Numbered from the stretch's first letter, positions 48,545 through 60,600 are shown. The stretch: 64,000 nt of DNA from Nepenthes gracilis (GCA_033239525.1 BSYO01000003.1:8984001-9048000); one strand, 5' to 3'. A program made the numbers and translations. The notes: generated from the letters alone by a model not told the origin.

Positions 48545-49038
48545 TGTTAGACATTAATGTTGCTAAAATAACCACTAAAGCGGAATATAGAATCGATTTT
48601 TATACCTCCGGCTATTTGATGCTCTGTTTTTAAACTTTAGACTCGGACGAGTTCCGTGCTTCTGGACACTCCTTCACTCCTTTAGATGGTGTAATATTTG
48701 AGTTGGGTGCCAGGAACAAAGCCAGAAGGCACAATTTATAGGCAAAACCATCATTCACCTCAAACGAACGTTTCGTACTCAAACTGGCCAAAATTGATTA
48801 ATTGACTTAATGGGAGAGTTATCATCACTTAATAGACCACTAATACTTCAGCTATTAATTGAGTTAAACGCCAGAAGGTTACAAATTGATCGAGGAAGAC
48901 GAAGAGGGTGAAACCAGTCTGCGGCTCGAATTCGGCTCAGATCTGGCTTGAATAAGCCGACTTCACGGCTCAGCTCACTGGCTTGGCGGCTCGATCGGCT
49001 TCATGGGCCGGCTCAGTTAATTTGGGCTGAAGCCCATA
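48545..49038 (-). repeat. 3' LTR of the copia element
   Basis: It starts TGTTAGACATTAATG and ends GGGCTGAAGCCCATA in window orientation; on the minus strand that is TATGGGCTTCAG..CTAACA. The polypurine tract CCAAGTGGGAGAA (minus, 49039-49051) abuts it. Confidence 0.9.
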
Positions 49039-49482
49039 TTCTCCCACTTGGTCCATGTTTAATTTGATGTGATAACCAAACTCATTAATTCTCAAACTTA
49101 AGAAACAAATATACGAATCATGGCGATAAATCCTCTAATAATGAGTAATATCTTCCATGTATTACAATATATTATATTTTTCAAGTCATCCAGCAACTTT
49201 ACTTTATGAATAAACCATATGTTTATTCTTTGTCCAACTTAATAATATTCTCAAATCAATCAATGTGTACACAATTTTGAGAAATATCACAACAACAAAA
49301 TAGGAATTTACAACATCATTGTCCATACAATGAAAATTACAAAATGGAACTCAATCCCATTTCAATTACAAGATCCTTGAACCTCAATGGTGGCATGCCT
49401 TTTGTCAAAGGATCAGTGATCATTAATTCAGTGCCGATATACTCAATAGCAATTTTATTTCCTTTAATGCGCTCCTTTATGA

Positions 49483-49880
49483 CTAAAAATGAATGTCGAT
49501 GTGTTTACTTCGACTGCTACTTTTGTTATTTTTAGCTAGAAAAATAGCAGTTGAATTATTGTAAAATATTTTTAATGGCCTTGAGATGGAATCAACCACT
49601 CTAAGTCTAGACATGAAATTTCTCATCCATATACCATGCTTTGTAGCCTCGAAACAAGTAACAAACTCAACCTCCATAGTGAAAGTACCAATCAAAGTTT
49701 GCTTTGTACTCCGCCAGGATATAGCTCCACCGGCAAACAAAAATATGTAACCGAAGTTGATTTATGTGAATCAACACATCCAACGAAGTCTAAATCGGAG
49801 TACCCCAATACTTTCAAATCGTCGGTCCATCTATGTATAAGCATATAGTCTTTTGTACCTTGAAGATACCTCATGACTTT
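49483..49880 (-). pseudogene. Copia RNase H domain
   Basis: The minus frame reads GAISWRSTKQTLIGTFTMEV, where intact copies have a K-Q-x..S-T-x-E-A-E/V-Y/F pattern, then FEATKHGIWMRNFM and NNSTAIFLAKNNKSSSRSKH, where copies usually have D-N-x-A-A/S. The adjoining frame 49692-49874 (MRYLQGTKDYML, GYSDLDFVGCVDSHKSTSV) joins it to the reverse transcriptase. In a live element this domain removes the RNA strand during cDNA synthesis. A frameshift lies near 49700-49740. Confidence 0.88.
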
Positions 49881-49916
49881 CTTGGCAGCTTTTCAGTGTT
49901 CGATTCCTGAATTACT

Positions 49917-50860
49917 CTAAAATCTTCCCAATATTCCAACTGCAAATGCTATATCAAGTCTTGTACATACCTGAGCATACATCAAACTTCCAACAACGGA
50001 AGCATATGGAATGTTCTTGATCTGTTTCCGCTCCAAATCATTTTTCGGACATTGGCTCAAATTGAGCATATCACCCTTCACAATGGGTGCTACACTTGGT
50101 GAACAATCTTTCATCCGAAATCTCTCTAAAACCTTATTGACATAGGTCTCTTGAGACAAATCCAGAACACAATGCGGTCTGTCTCGATGTATCTTTATGC
50201 CAATGACATAAGATGCATCACCCATATCCTTCATTTTAAAATTTTCAAAGAGAAATTGTTTCACCTCATACAACAACCCTTTATCATTGGATGTAAGTAA
50301 AATATCATCCACATATAAGATAAGAAAATAAGTCTTACTCCCACTGACCTTCTGGTATATACATTGATCCTAAATATTCTCTTCAAAACCGAACGAAGAG
50401 ATAATTTTATCAAATTTTAAATACCATTGACGGGATGCTTGTTTCAATCTATATATTGACTTTTTAAATTTGCATACCAATTGCTTACCATCACTAGACG
50501 AGAATCCTTCTGGTTGTTTCATGTAAACCTCTTCCTCTAGATCACCATTTAAAAATACTATTTTTATATTCATTTGTTATAATTCTATATCAAAATGAGC
50601 AACTAATATCAAAATTATACGAAGAGAGTTCTTTTTGGATACAGGAGAAAAAGTCTCCTTGTAATCAATTCCTTCTTTCTGAGTATATCCCTTAGCAACG
50701 AGTCTTGCCTTATATCTTTCGATATTACCCAATGAGTTTTTCTTTATTTTAAAAACCCATTTACACCCTATGACTTTTGTCCCTTTAGGCAATTCAACAA
50801 GATCTCAGATTCCATTGCTACTTATGGAACTCATCTCTTCTTTCATGGCATTATACCATA
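49917..50860 (-). pseudogene. Copia reverse transcriptase
   Basis: Three consecutive minus frames give the whole domain. 50577-50792 reads [20 protein letters not shown] and [20 protein letters not shown]. 50370-50573 reads FLNGDLEEEVYMKQPEGF and LKQASRQWYLKFD. 49917-50312 contains DDILLTSNDKGLLYEVKQFL. The catalytic box Y-V-D-D is intact at 50304-50315, unlike the other reverse transcriptases in the window. Stops at about 50368, 50575 and 49915 break the polyprotein. Confidence 0.93.
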
Positions 50861-51911
50861 ATTATGATTCATTATAACTTATGGCTTGTGAAAGCGTTTC
50901 AGGATTATTTTCAACTTTCACATTGTAGTCAGAATCTTCAAGATATATAACATAATCACTAGAAATTGCTGACTTTCTCATTCTAGAAGACCTTCTTAAT
51001 GTTATATCATCATCCACAATAGGAGTATATTGTACAACTATTTCAGACAAATCCTAAATTTCATGGTCAACTGGAATAGAATCAATATTTTATGAAATGA
51101 CAATGATTGGTTGTTCAACACCAGATTGATCTCAAGAGATATTGTGTACATCAATCAACCTATCATATGAAGTGGAGGGTTGAGAATCCAAATGATCAGT
51201 TCTTGATCATTTTCTCTCACTTATTAAGTTATTCTCAAGAAATTTTACATTTCTTGATTCCACAATCCTAGTGGTATGAGATGGACAGTAAAATTTATAT
51301 CCCTTGGACCGTCCAACATATTCAATAAAATATTCACTTATAGTCCTTGGATCTAACTTCTTCTCTTGTGGGTTATAAACTCTTACTTCTGATGGACAAC
51401 CCCATATGCGTACATGTTATAAACTCAGTTTTTAACCTTTCCATAACTCAAAAGGAGTTTTCGGAACAGTTTTTGTTAGAACCCGATTTAATATGTACAC
51501 CGCCATTTTAAGAGCTTCACTCCACAAAGATTTTAAAAGTTCGGAGTTACTTAGCATACTCATCACCATGTCCAATAATATTCGGTTTCTTCTTTCTGCT
51601 ATACCATTTTGGTCCGGAGAATCATGATAGTGTATTGGACAACAATCCCCTATTCTTGAAGAAACTTTACAAATGGACCAGGCATTTGTCCATCTTCAGT
51701 ATATCTTTCATAATACTCTCCACCTCTATCTGATCTCACAATTTTGATATTTTTTTCAGATTATTTCTCTACTTCTACTTTAAACAATTTGAAAGTATCT
51801 AAGGTTTCATATTTATTATGAAGCAAGTAGAGATACATATATCGTGAGAAATTATCAATAAAGGTGATAAAATATTTTTATCCATATGAGTTAATATTAG
51901 GACTACAAATG
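50861..51911 (-). pseudogene. Copia integrase core and linker
   Basis: Short minus-strand pieces such as YFITFIDNFSRYMYLYLL, IVRSDRGGEYY and a later SNGVAERRNR-type region are readable between frequent stops. A polar linker (50862-51050) with YVIYLEDSD precedes the reverse transcriptase, the usual copia spacing. Several catalytic residues are recognisable, but the frame is lost in the second half. Confidence 0.8.
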
Positions 51912-52151
51912 TCAGTATGTATGATCTCTAATATATTCGACTCCTCTTGGCATTTTTCTTAGTCTATTGGTCTGCTTTTCTTTAATACAGTCGACACAAG
52001 TCTCAAAGTCAGTAAAATTTAGAGTACCAAGTACTCCATCATTTACCAATCTTTTAATTCTGTCAATAGAGATATGGCCTAATCTCCTATGCCACAACAT
52101 AGAGGAATATTCATTTATAACACATCTTTTAATTCTAGTATTAGTATGCAC
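51912..52151 (-). pseudogene. Copia GAG-pre-integrase zinc-binding domain
   Basis: The minus frame reads SSMLWHRRLGHISIDRIKRL, then VNDGVLGTLNFTDFETCVDC. The His-x4-His..Cys-x2-Cys zinc-binding residues are all present. This domain sits just before the integrase core in all plant copia elements. Confidence 0.9.
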
Positions 52152-52172
52152 ATTATTGAAAGAAGTATTATT

Positions 52173-52660
52173 TTATAAATTTAAACAATAAAGACCATCA
52201 GACAGTGTACCATTTTTAATAATATTAAACTTATAATATAAACTGAATAATGAGTCTGAAAATGTAAAGGAATATCCATATGGCACAAGTCTAGAAATAG
52301 AAATCAAATTTCTAGAGAAATTTGAAATGTAAAAGGTCTTTTCCAATGTCAAAACAAAACAACTACTCAAAATTAAATTACATGTGCCAATGGCTTCCAC
52401 ATGTGAACGCATCTTGTTTCCGGAGAAGATGTATTGTTCACTGCCGACTAGTTTCCTTAGGTTTTGCAAGTCCTGTAAGGAATTAGAAATATGAATTGTA
52501 GAACCATAGTCAATCCACCATGTGTTATGTGTAATATTAACCATATTAAATTCATAACATACAAAAGATAATAGATTACCTTTCTTTTCAAGTCAATTCT
52601 GATACTTAAAACAGTCATTCTTTACGTGTCCCTTCTTTTTACAGAAAAAGTACTTGGACT
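52173..52660 (-). pseudogene. Copia zinc knuckle and aspartic protease
   Basis: Near 52590-52660 a CCHC knuckle with an extra lysine-rich flank (YFFCKKKGHVKNDCFKYQN) is readable; an internal stop follows. The protease frame 52173-52544 includes WWIDYGSTIHISNSLQDLQN. The catalytic triad is normally D-S/T-G, but codon 2 is Tyr here (52506-52508), so the protease should be inactive. Confidence 0.88.
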
Positions 52661-52775
52661 CTTTCTTGATACCATATTGGGGAGGTACTTTACCTTTCCC
52701 CTTTGGTTTGGCCGGCGTTTTGAACATTCCTTCCCTTGACATGTAGATACTCTCACTTTGCTCCATCATGAGCCT

Positions 52776-53205
52776 TCATTCCTCTTGAACACACATAGTC
52801 ATAAGTTTATTTATTGACCATTTATCCTTATGTGTGTTATAAGAGATTTTAAAATGCTCATATTGCGGTGGAAGCAAATTTAAAATGTAGTGTACAAAGA
52901 AAGGTTCAGACATTTCCACCTCTAAGCTTTTTAATTGAGTTGCAAGATCCCTCATCTGCATTATGTGCTCACGCACACCCTTAATACTGGTAAGCCTAAT
53001 AGATGAAAACTTCATTATTAGGGTGCTTGCAAGTGCCTTATCTAAAGTCACAAATTATTCATCAATTGTCTTCTGTAAATCTTGCACCTTATTATGCTGG
53101 TCGATAGAACCACGAATACCAGTAGAAATTTTTGTCTTTATGAACATTAAGTTGAGGCGATTAGATCGCTCCCAGCGTTCATAAAGAGTTACCTCACTCG
53201 GAGTG
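52776..53205 (-). pseudogene. Copia gag
   Basis: The minus frame 52776-53051 reads LDKALASTLIMKFSSIRLTS, then GVREHIMQMRDLATQLKSLE and PPQYEHFKISYNTHKDKWSI. This is the typical UBN2-type gag of plant copia elements. An upstream piece in frame (LYERWERSNRLNLMFIKTKI, 53110-53190) is separated by one stop near 53053. Confidence 0.9.
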
Positions 53206-54600
53206 CTGGTAAGGGTAAGACCCGGTGTTCGTCTTTCCGGATAGCATAATCGATATCCAGCACCCTAAGTGAAGAAGAGTTCTCTCCTTTCACACTTTAT
53301 AGTTGTCACCCTTAAGTTTAAAAATTTCACATCTAATATCGGAAAGATTTACAAATTGAATAGCTGCATAAAATAAATACATGCTTAACATTCAAAAATG
53401 AGGCTAATAAATTACAAAATTATATTTTACAAATGTAAACATTAATCATGAATCAATAGACAAAAAAATTACCTGTGGGCTAAATTTTAATTCCAATAGA
53501 TTCATGTCCAATTTTATGATAAAACTATCAAATTATATTCCATTCTTAATCCATGTGGATAAATTAAGAAAAATAATTTGATATTTTATCCTGATTAATT
53601 AATTTAATATAATAAAATTTTTTGTGGGATAAATTTTATTATATCAAAATAATTATCCACAAATTATGTCTTTATATCATACGTGATAATAAAAAAATAA
53701 TTTTATTAATTAAGGGTGCTGTGGCTAATTCCCAATTAATTAAATTATTTTAATCACTAGATATTTTTTATACATATATATAATTATATTCTGGATATTA
53801 TATTTTACACTTTATATATAATAATATAATTATATAATATATATAAATATATACGTATATATATAATATATATAAACTGTATAAACATATAAATAAAATT
53901 TAAATGCGGAAATGAACGCAAGGCGCTCAGCAGCGCAGTGGTGAAACGCCGCCGTTTTCCCATGACGCGTCCCGGTTTCGATTCCCACTGACAGCGTCCG
54001 AAATTTTATTTCCCCACTCTGCTACAGTAACGGGCCAAAACCGTACTGGGCCGCGTTCGCAACTTCTGGGCCGCGACCGAAATCGGCCCAACATACCGAT
54101 AATTATTATTTTTTTATAAACACTCTAGCAGAACGATGTCGTTTTACAACCGAATACGTTTTCACGAAACGACGTCATTCAGAAACTCAAAACTGAAGCC
54201 AAAAACGACAACGTTTATTACTGCCGAAACAGAAAACACGTCGTTCAAGTCGTCATCTTCCTTGGTCGGCCAAAAACGCAACGCTTATTAGCCAAAAGCG
54301 AAAACGTTTATTACTGGTCAAAACAGCCCAAAACACATCGTTCAAGTCGCAAAACACTTCTTCGTCGTCGGTTTCGCCCGAACCCGACAACGACCGACTC
54401 GACCTGAATATCAGACCCGATTCAAACAGCACCATACAAACACCATAAATGATGAAAAATATATAAAAATTTCAGAAATTTAATTTCCCATCGATTTTCG
54501 ATGCTCATTTGAACCGAATCTTATAAAAAACGATGACTTTAGGTTTTTTCGATTTCGAAAAAAATTGAAAAAACAAAGCACAACAAAGGTAGAGTTGAAG
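53206..54600 (-). other. Leader of the copia element
   Basis: About 1.4 kb between gag and the primer site with no coding domain. It holds AT-rich sequence (53540-53900), a tRNA-like stretch at 53920-54000 and GC-richer repeated phrases of ACGTTTATTACTG and ACATCGTTCAAGTCG type (54200-54350). The plus and minus short open frames are not conserved. Confidence 0.7.
53920..54000 (+). repeat. tRNA-like stretch, possible SINE head
   Basis: AGCGCAGTGGTGAAACGCC (53933-53951) resembles a pol III A box, and GGTTTCGATTCCC (53974-53986) resembles a B box (GGTTCGAxTCC) with one extra T. Spacing of about 30 bases fits a tRNA-derived SINE promoter. There is no cloverleaf that would make a working tRNA, and no tail or target duplication was identified. 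Confidence 0.35.
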
Positions 54601-54616
54601 CCTTTCTCTGATACCA
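54601..54616 (-). promoter_or_regulatory. Primer binding site of the copia element
   Basis: On the minus strand TGGTATCAGAGAAAGG follows the 5' LTR after two bases. TGGTATCAGAG is the perfect complement of the 3' end of plant initiator Met tRNA. Confidence 0.93.
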
Positions 54617-54618
54617 AA

Positions 54619-55111
54619 TATTAGACATTAATGTGGCTAAAACAACCACTAAAGCGGAATATAGAATCGATTTTTATACCTCCGGCCATTTGATGCTCTG
54701 TTTTCAAACTTTAGATTCGGACGGATTCCGTACTTCTGGACACTCCTTCACTCCTTTAGATAATGTAATGTTTAAGTTGGGTGTCAGGGATAAAGCCGGA
54801 ATGCTCAATTTATAGGCGAAACCATCATTCACCTCAAACGAGCGTTTCGTACTCAAACCGGCCAAAATTGATTAATTGACTTAATGAAAAAGTTATCATC
54901 ACTTAATGGACTACTAATACTTCAGCAATTAACTGAGTTAAACGCCAGAAAGTTACAAATCGATCGAGAAAAACGAAGAGGATGAAATCAGTCTACGACT
55001 CGAATTCGCTTTGATCCGGCTTGAATAAGCAGACTTCACGGCTCGGCTCACTAGCTTGGCGGCTCGATCGGCTTCATGGGACAGCTAAGTTAATTTGGGC
55101 TGAAGCACATA
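54619..55111 (-). repeat. 5' LTR of the copia element
   Basis: Aligned over its whole length with 48545-49038. Its outer end carries CACATA before the target duplication GTTAC; its inner end starts TATTAGAC where the partner has TGTTAGAC. Confidence 0.9.
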
Positions 55112-56684
55112 GTTACCTGTGAAGCTGCAAGCTTATCTTAAACCATTTGTATCAATATAGAAGCATTAGGGTTACAAGATAAAATGGTGGGGATGGGCAA
55201 TTTCATTGTTAGCTAATATATTTGATTTTTTAAAACACTATGGAGAATTTTTTTTAAGTATATGATAGGAATAAGAATTATAGAATACGTGATTCTACAA
55301 TGTGAAACATATACTTTATATTTTTTAATTTTTTAATAAAATTTATATTAAAAAGGAAAAAAATTAGCTCAAAAGAGAAAAAAAGGCCAATTACATAGTT
55401 TGCATTGGGATCCCCGTTCTCGTAATAATTATTCAATCGCTTTCTACTTGATTGAACGTCGGTGGCTTTTAGATTTTTCATCCTGGGCTATAAATTTATA
55501 TATTTAAAAATCAAAAATTTATATATTGGTAGTTATATTATTAGTGCTATTTTTTATAATAAAAATATTTTAATATTTAAATATTATAAAAAATATAAAA
55601 ATTATATGTAATTTAAATATAAAATGTAGACCCCTAGACATAAATGACGAAAGAGCCATTGCATGTTTAGCCCACAATTGACCCATGATGCATAGGGATG
55701 CTATAAAGCACCCCCAAATTTGTATATAATATTAAAAAATTTATTAAAATCTCAAAAATTTATATATATAGAATCTCTTTTGCCGCTTTATAATATATCA
55801 CTTCCTATTTTTTCTTATTTGTAAAAAAAAAATAGAGAAAAAAATTTTACTTAAATATAATGTCATAAATTTAAAGATTTTTCTTATGGATATAGCTGGT
55901 TTTGACGGGATTAATGATATTAAAATATAAAACTTTAATTATTTTTTGCCCTACCTTAATATTTTAAATGTATTTTAAATATATATATATTTTTAATTAT
56001 TTATTTTTATTTTTTAAAAATTTTCATTTTAGCACTAATATTGGCACTAGGAATAGAGGTATATCTTAAAAGGGTTGATATTTATTTAAATTGCCTTGAT
56101 GTTAGACATAGAAAGTGCTATTTTCATTGGCACATTAAATATCTTGCAATGGTATAAAGTAATTTGGTCATTCTTCCTCTCCCTTTTATGGAATTTGGAA
56201 ATTTTGCAGATGGATGACATTCGTGGTATCGACGGCAGTAAGAAGATATTATATTTGATAAAATAGATCCATCACAAATAAACAAACCTATTAAATTCAT
56301 ATTTCAAATAATAATAATAATAATAATAATAATCTTGTCCGTCAACTTGGTGAATAGCGCCTCTAATCACGATGGATTGATGAGGACTTTACCTATTAAA
56401 AGTATAAAAATATATATTCTCAATCTTAATAATTTATTTTAAAATAATTAATTTTTAAAATTTTTAAAAATAACTAAATTATAATTATTTATTAAAAATA
56501 AACGATCAAAGTATAAAAAATAAGTATATAATATTTTGAATCTCTAATTAGATTATTTTTTATATTAAATTATAATTTGGGGTTAATTGGATATGTTTAA
56601 AAAAAATTATATTGTGAAAATTTTTTTGAAGATTTTCAATTCGATATTTCATACCGGAGGTGCGCTAGAGGCTCATTTTGGATA

Positions 56685-58397
56685 TGTAATACCTCAAATC
56701 CCTAACAAGAGGTACGTTTTCTAGAATGGATTATTTTGTAGTCCGCTCGAGGCTTGACCTAGGCACGCTAGAGGCACATTTTTGCGAAAGAGCTCTGCTC
56801 GCGTAACACTCAAGCTTGAGCTGGGTTATAAAAGGCATACGAGTTTGGGCTTTGACAATCATGTGGATGCAGGAAGAAAGAGGAGAGAGATAGAGCACAA
56901 TGAGAAGAGAGTGGAGGCATGGTTCAAGTAGATTGAATATCATTTTGTCAGATTTACTTGGTATAAGATCGATACAAGTATTTATAAACTAGATCTTTTA
57001 TTTGATTTCATATCTGATAATATTTATTTATGCTTTGGATATTTCATTTATATGCATATTATTTTATGCACCCCATCTGTTTATTATGTGCATATACGTA
57101 TGATTTGCAGATCAATTTAGAAGTTTTATTGGGTTTTATTATTTTGGAAGATTTTATTGCATCCAAAAATTATCGTGTAAAAGATTGGCCGAGAAGTAGC
57201 AATTTTGGGTTGTGCCAATTCGAAATCTCATAGGGTAAAAGAAGGTTTCAATCAGCAGAAAAGTGGGTGGTGGAGTAGAGGTGATAAGGGGCCAAAATGA
57301 GAGTAGATTTGTGCAAAATCATGGTACTTCAAGACCCGATGGGTCGGTTTGTGCGAGACCGTAGTAGTTTGAGACCCGGTGGGTCTATTTATGTGAGACC
57401 GTGGTGATCTAAGACCCGATGGGTCAATTTGTGTGGGACTGTAGTGATCTGTGACTCTAGATTGGTCGATATTTAATATAAAGAGCTGGCCGAGAGTTGC
57501 AGATATAAAATGTAGTCAAAATCCAATCATATGAGATGATTGAAAGTTACAAGCCTAAAATATAGATGAGCATTGATAATATGTAATGGCCTAAAGTTGC
57601 CAATCTAAAACGTAGCCATTATGATATATAGATTCAGATTTTAATTTGCGTTTGCTATGGGGATGCGGTGAATTTCGATACATGTGACAGAGTATCAAAG
57701 CATGATTTATTCTGAATATGTTTTGGCAGATCGGTGTGATTGGATCAAATATTTATTTTTGGCCATTAGATTTGGTTTCAGGGTTGATGAGTCAATTTTT
57801 TATGTCGATGATTTGGATTTGTTGTCTACTTTGATATTTGATTTTTTATAAGCTTTTTCTCTAATTTATATATATACTATTTTACACACATATATAACAA
57901 TACTTGTTGAGTTGTAGGCTTATATTTTATATTTTATCCCATTCAGAATAGAATGCTTGAATCTGTTATAAGAGTTAGGTAGGATTCGACATGGCACCGC
58001 ACTTTTTCTAGTGAGTATTTTTATCTGTACAATTTAGATAGAGCCAGTCATATTTTGATTCCCTAGTGCAAGGTTTGATTGGAATGTATTCGGGTATTGG
58101 GTTTGGTTGAGTGTATGCCTTTGATCCTTGCATAGAGAACTTATGATTTTATTCTATTATATAGATGAGTTATTATCTTATTTAGATACCTCCCTTAATG
58201 ATTTTTTGGAGTAGATCGTGTTTATATTATTCAAACGGTTATTTGATAAAGTATTGTGCTAGTTTTAATTCGTTGGGTTCCATATTTTAATTTATCACAT
58301 CTAAATTTTAGAATTTAATATTTATTATTAAATTTATTTAGAAGTTTAATTTCATAAATAATAATTAATTAGACCTACTAAATTTCGGATCGTGATA
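56685..58397 (+). mobile_element. Probable gypsy-type LTR in unit 2
   Basis: Partner of 43449-45106, starting TGTAATACCTCAAAT and ending TCGGATCGTGATA, with the same 40-base GGGTC repeat units near 57345-57430. Present in both units, so it was in place before the duplication. Confidence 0.6.
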
Positions 58398-58550
58398 AAA
58401 TATCTCTATCTTTATAGAAAATTGAGCTATCCTGAATCCATACATTGATATATTTTTTAAATAATTTTATTTATATATTTTTTATATCAAAATAATTATT
58501 TTTGATATAAATAAAAAAATATAAAATTAAAATATGATAAAATATATATT

Positions 58551-59678
58551 TGATGGGTACACCGTAGCTGAGCTGGCCCAACGGTCAAAAAAGGCCCAAA
58601 TTGCCTGTTGGACGGTCAATTTCAATGTTGGCCCAATATAAGGTAAATGCCCAAATTCTGAAATGCCCAAAATGCTCTCTCAAACCGTCAACGCTAGCAT
58701 TGACCGTCGAAACGCAAGCAAGTGGCCAACTCGTGTGCAGGAATGGCCAACCCAAGACGTTAATCTAAGTATTATAGCAAAGAGGCCCAAAAAGGCAGTA
58801 ACTGACACAAGGCCAGCCCAACTTGACAGCGATCTCGCATAACTAAAAGAACGATTCTTTCATGATTACACGCTTTTCTAAAAGTTGATCTTCTCCAAAA
58901 AAGTAGCAAGGAATTCGACGCCAACGATGAAGTCTAAACGGTCACAAGGGTATGAAAGGGAAGCAGTTGATTTGAATATCCGTTACACTGTTCAGAAAGA
59001 AAAGGATCCATCAAATCAAGTTAGTTATGCCTGCCAACTTAGAGAAGACCGTCATTGCCAGGCCAGAAGATCACGCCACCTTGACTAGATAAGGTGGCTC
59101 TCCTACCATCTATATAAGCTCAGAGTCTTCATTCTGGAACAGACTCTCGAATACGCTCTCTAACTCACCTTCAATAGAACATACAGAATACACTTTCTAT
59201 GACAACAAAGAGACTCCCTGATATAGTCTAAGTAGCGAACGCTTACAGTGCTTAAGCAAAGACTCCCCTTCTCTCTCTCTGCATAAGCGTTCACCTTTAA
59301 ATCCCACCAAAGGCCTCCAGATTGCAGGAGTCCTTTCCGGCTCTCTAAAACCGTCCCCCAAAGCTTCCACGCTTTCGGGACGCAACTTCCACTCGCTCTT
59401 TGTGAGCAGTAAGTTGGAACTCACATTCTCAACGAGCCAACATTCCCGAAAAACTTATTCTCTTTCTCTCTCTTTTACTTATCAGTTTACCTTCCTCGAT
59501 TCGAATGTTTTTTTACTGATTTGAGCGTTGGAGTATTTTCAGTGGGACAACCTCCTACCGACACACTGACCTCTTGTTCATTTTAGTAGTGTGTAGGATT
59601 CAGACTCTGTGAACGGAGTCGGATCGAACTGACCAGACGAATTCAAATATGTTCGAAGTCGGATCCTGGTACACATCA
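58551..59678 (+). mobile_element. Solo LTR, 1128 bp, in unit 2
   Basis: It starts TGATGGGTACACC and ends CCTGGTACACATCA, so the ends are inverted (GGTACACC / GGTACAC reversed). An exact target duplication ATATT lies at 58546-58550 and 59679-59683, and unit 1 shows one ATATT without insert near 45250. A TATA box CTATATAAGC lies at 59110. The U3 part is rich in GGCCCAA (58575-58815), like the LTR at 46132-47252, and both start TGATGGGT, so they may be related families. There is no internal domain. Confidence 0.93.
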
Positions 59679-59944
59679 ATATTTATTTTTAACGGTATTA
59701 ATACATATAAGTATATAACTTGGTATATAAATATTATTCTTCAATATCCAAAATTCAATTACTATTTTGTTTAAATTCGTTCAAATTCAATATTTGACAA
59801 AGAATTTATATATTTTCCATAATTCTCATTATTTAAGAATTGTTTAATAACAACATACCCATGAGATTTCAAGCCAACTTTAATCATGAAAGAATATTAT
59901 TTACATAAATTTATTATTCTATCGCAAGAACCATAGCCTAAATA

Positions 59945-60600
59945 TAATAATACAATACTATATGTAAAGGATAGATTATTCTTAATTTATTAATTTACAC
60001 ATAGATAATAACTAATCAATAATATATAAGTTTTAACTTGATAATATATAATAATATTTTAAGATAATTCTAATGAGGAAAATGTTATTAATGTTATAAT
60101 TATTTTATATAATTTGGTATATATTTATTAATTTATTAAAATGGTTAAAGAATATAATTTTATTATATTTTATTAAAGATTTATTTTTTCATCTTAATTT
60201 TTGATAATGGGTAATTTTAAGGTTAATAATGGATAATTTTATCTTGGATAATAATGTGATAGTTTTTTAGATTTGAATTTGACCAAAAATTTGAAAAACT
60301 TTAATTGATTCTAAATTTCAGAAATCTTTAAAAAAATGCAAAAAAAAAAAAAAATTCACCCATATAATTCTATAAACTATCAAGAATGAAGAAAAATAAG
60401 GATGAAAAAGTTATAAATTAGCTTTAACTTTTTAAAAAAGAATACTAAATATAGATTCAAGCATATTATAAATATTAAATATCACTTTATGAAATAGTTA
60501 AATATTGTAATAATTTTAATGATCTATAATTAATTTAAATTTTATAATATTTATATAATTTATTTTGTTTATATAATTCATCTAGTTATCTACTGCTCTG
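59945..60600. other. AT-rich intergenic DNA upstream of the xylosidase gene
   Basis: Very AT-rich with A/T homopolymers, for example A13 near 60341. No repeat match elsewhere and no open frame. It separates the duplicated block from the gene. Confidence 0.6.

Larger units (their letters stand above)
48545..55111 (-). mobile_element. Full-length Ty1/copia retrotransposon, 6.6 kb
   Basis: It is bounded by LTRs of 494 and 493 bp and by an exact target duplication GTTAC (48540-48544 and 55112-55116); unit 1 shows the empty site with one GTTAC near 40931. The primer site and polypurine tract show minus-strand reading. The coding order from right to left is gag, protease, GAG-pre/integrase zinc domain, integrase, reverse transcriptase, RNase H, which is the copia order. 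LTR divergence looks near 10% and the polyprotein has many stops, so it is a dead, fairly old copy. Confidence 0.95.
47253..59944. repeat. Tandem duplication, unit 2 (5.9-kb unit enlarged by insertions)
   Basis: Collinear with unit 1: 47253-48544 matches 39631-40935, 55112-58550 matches 40931-45252 except for the MITE, and 59679-59944 matches 45247-45520. The additional sequence is a copia element and a solo LTR, each with a target duplication that appears once in unit 1. An (AT)n run at 47471-47488 is shorter than its partner in unit 1. Confidence 0.92.
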
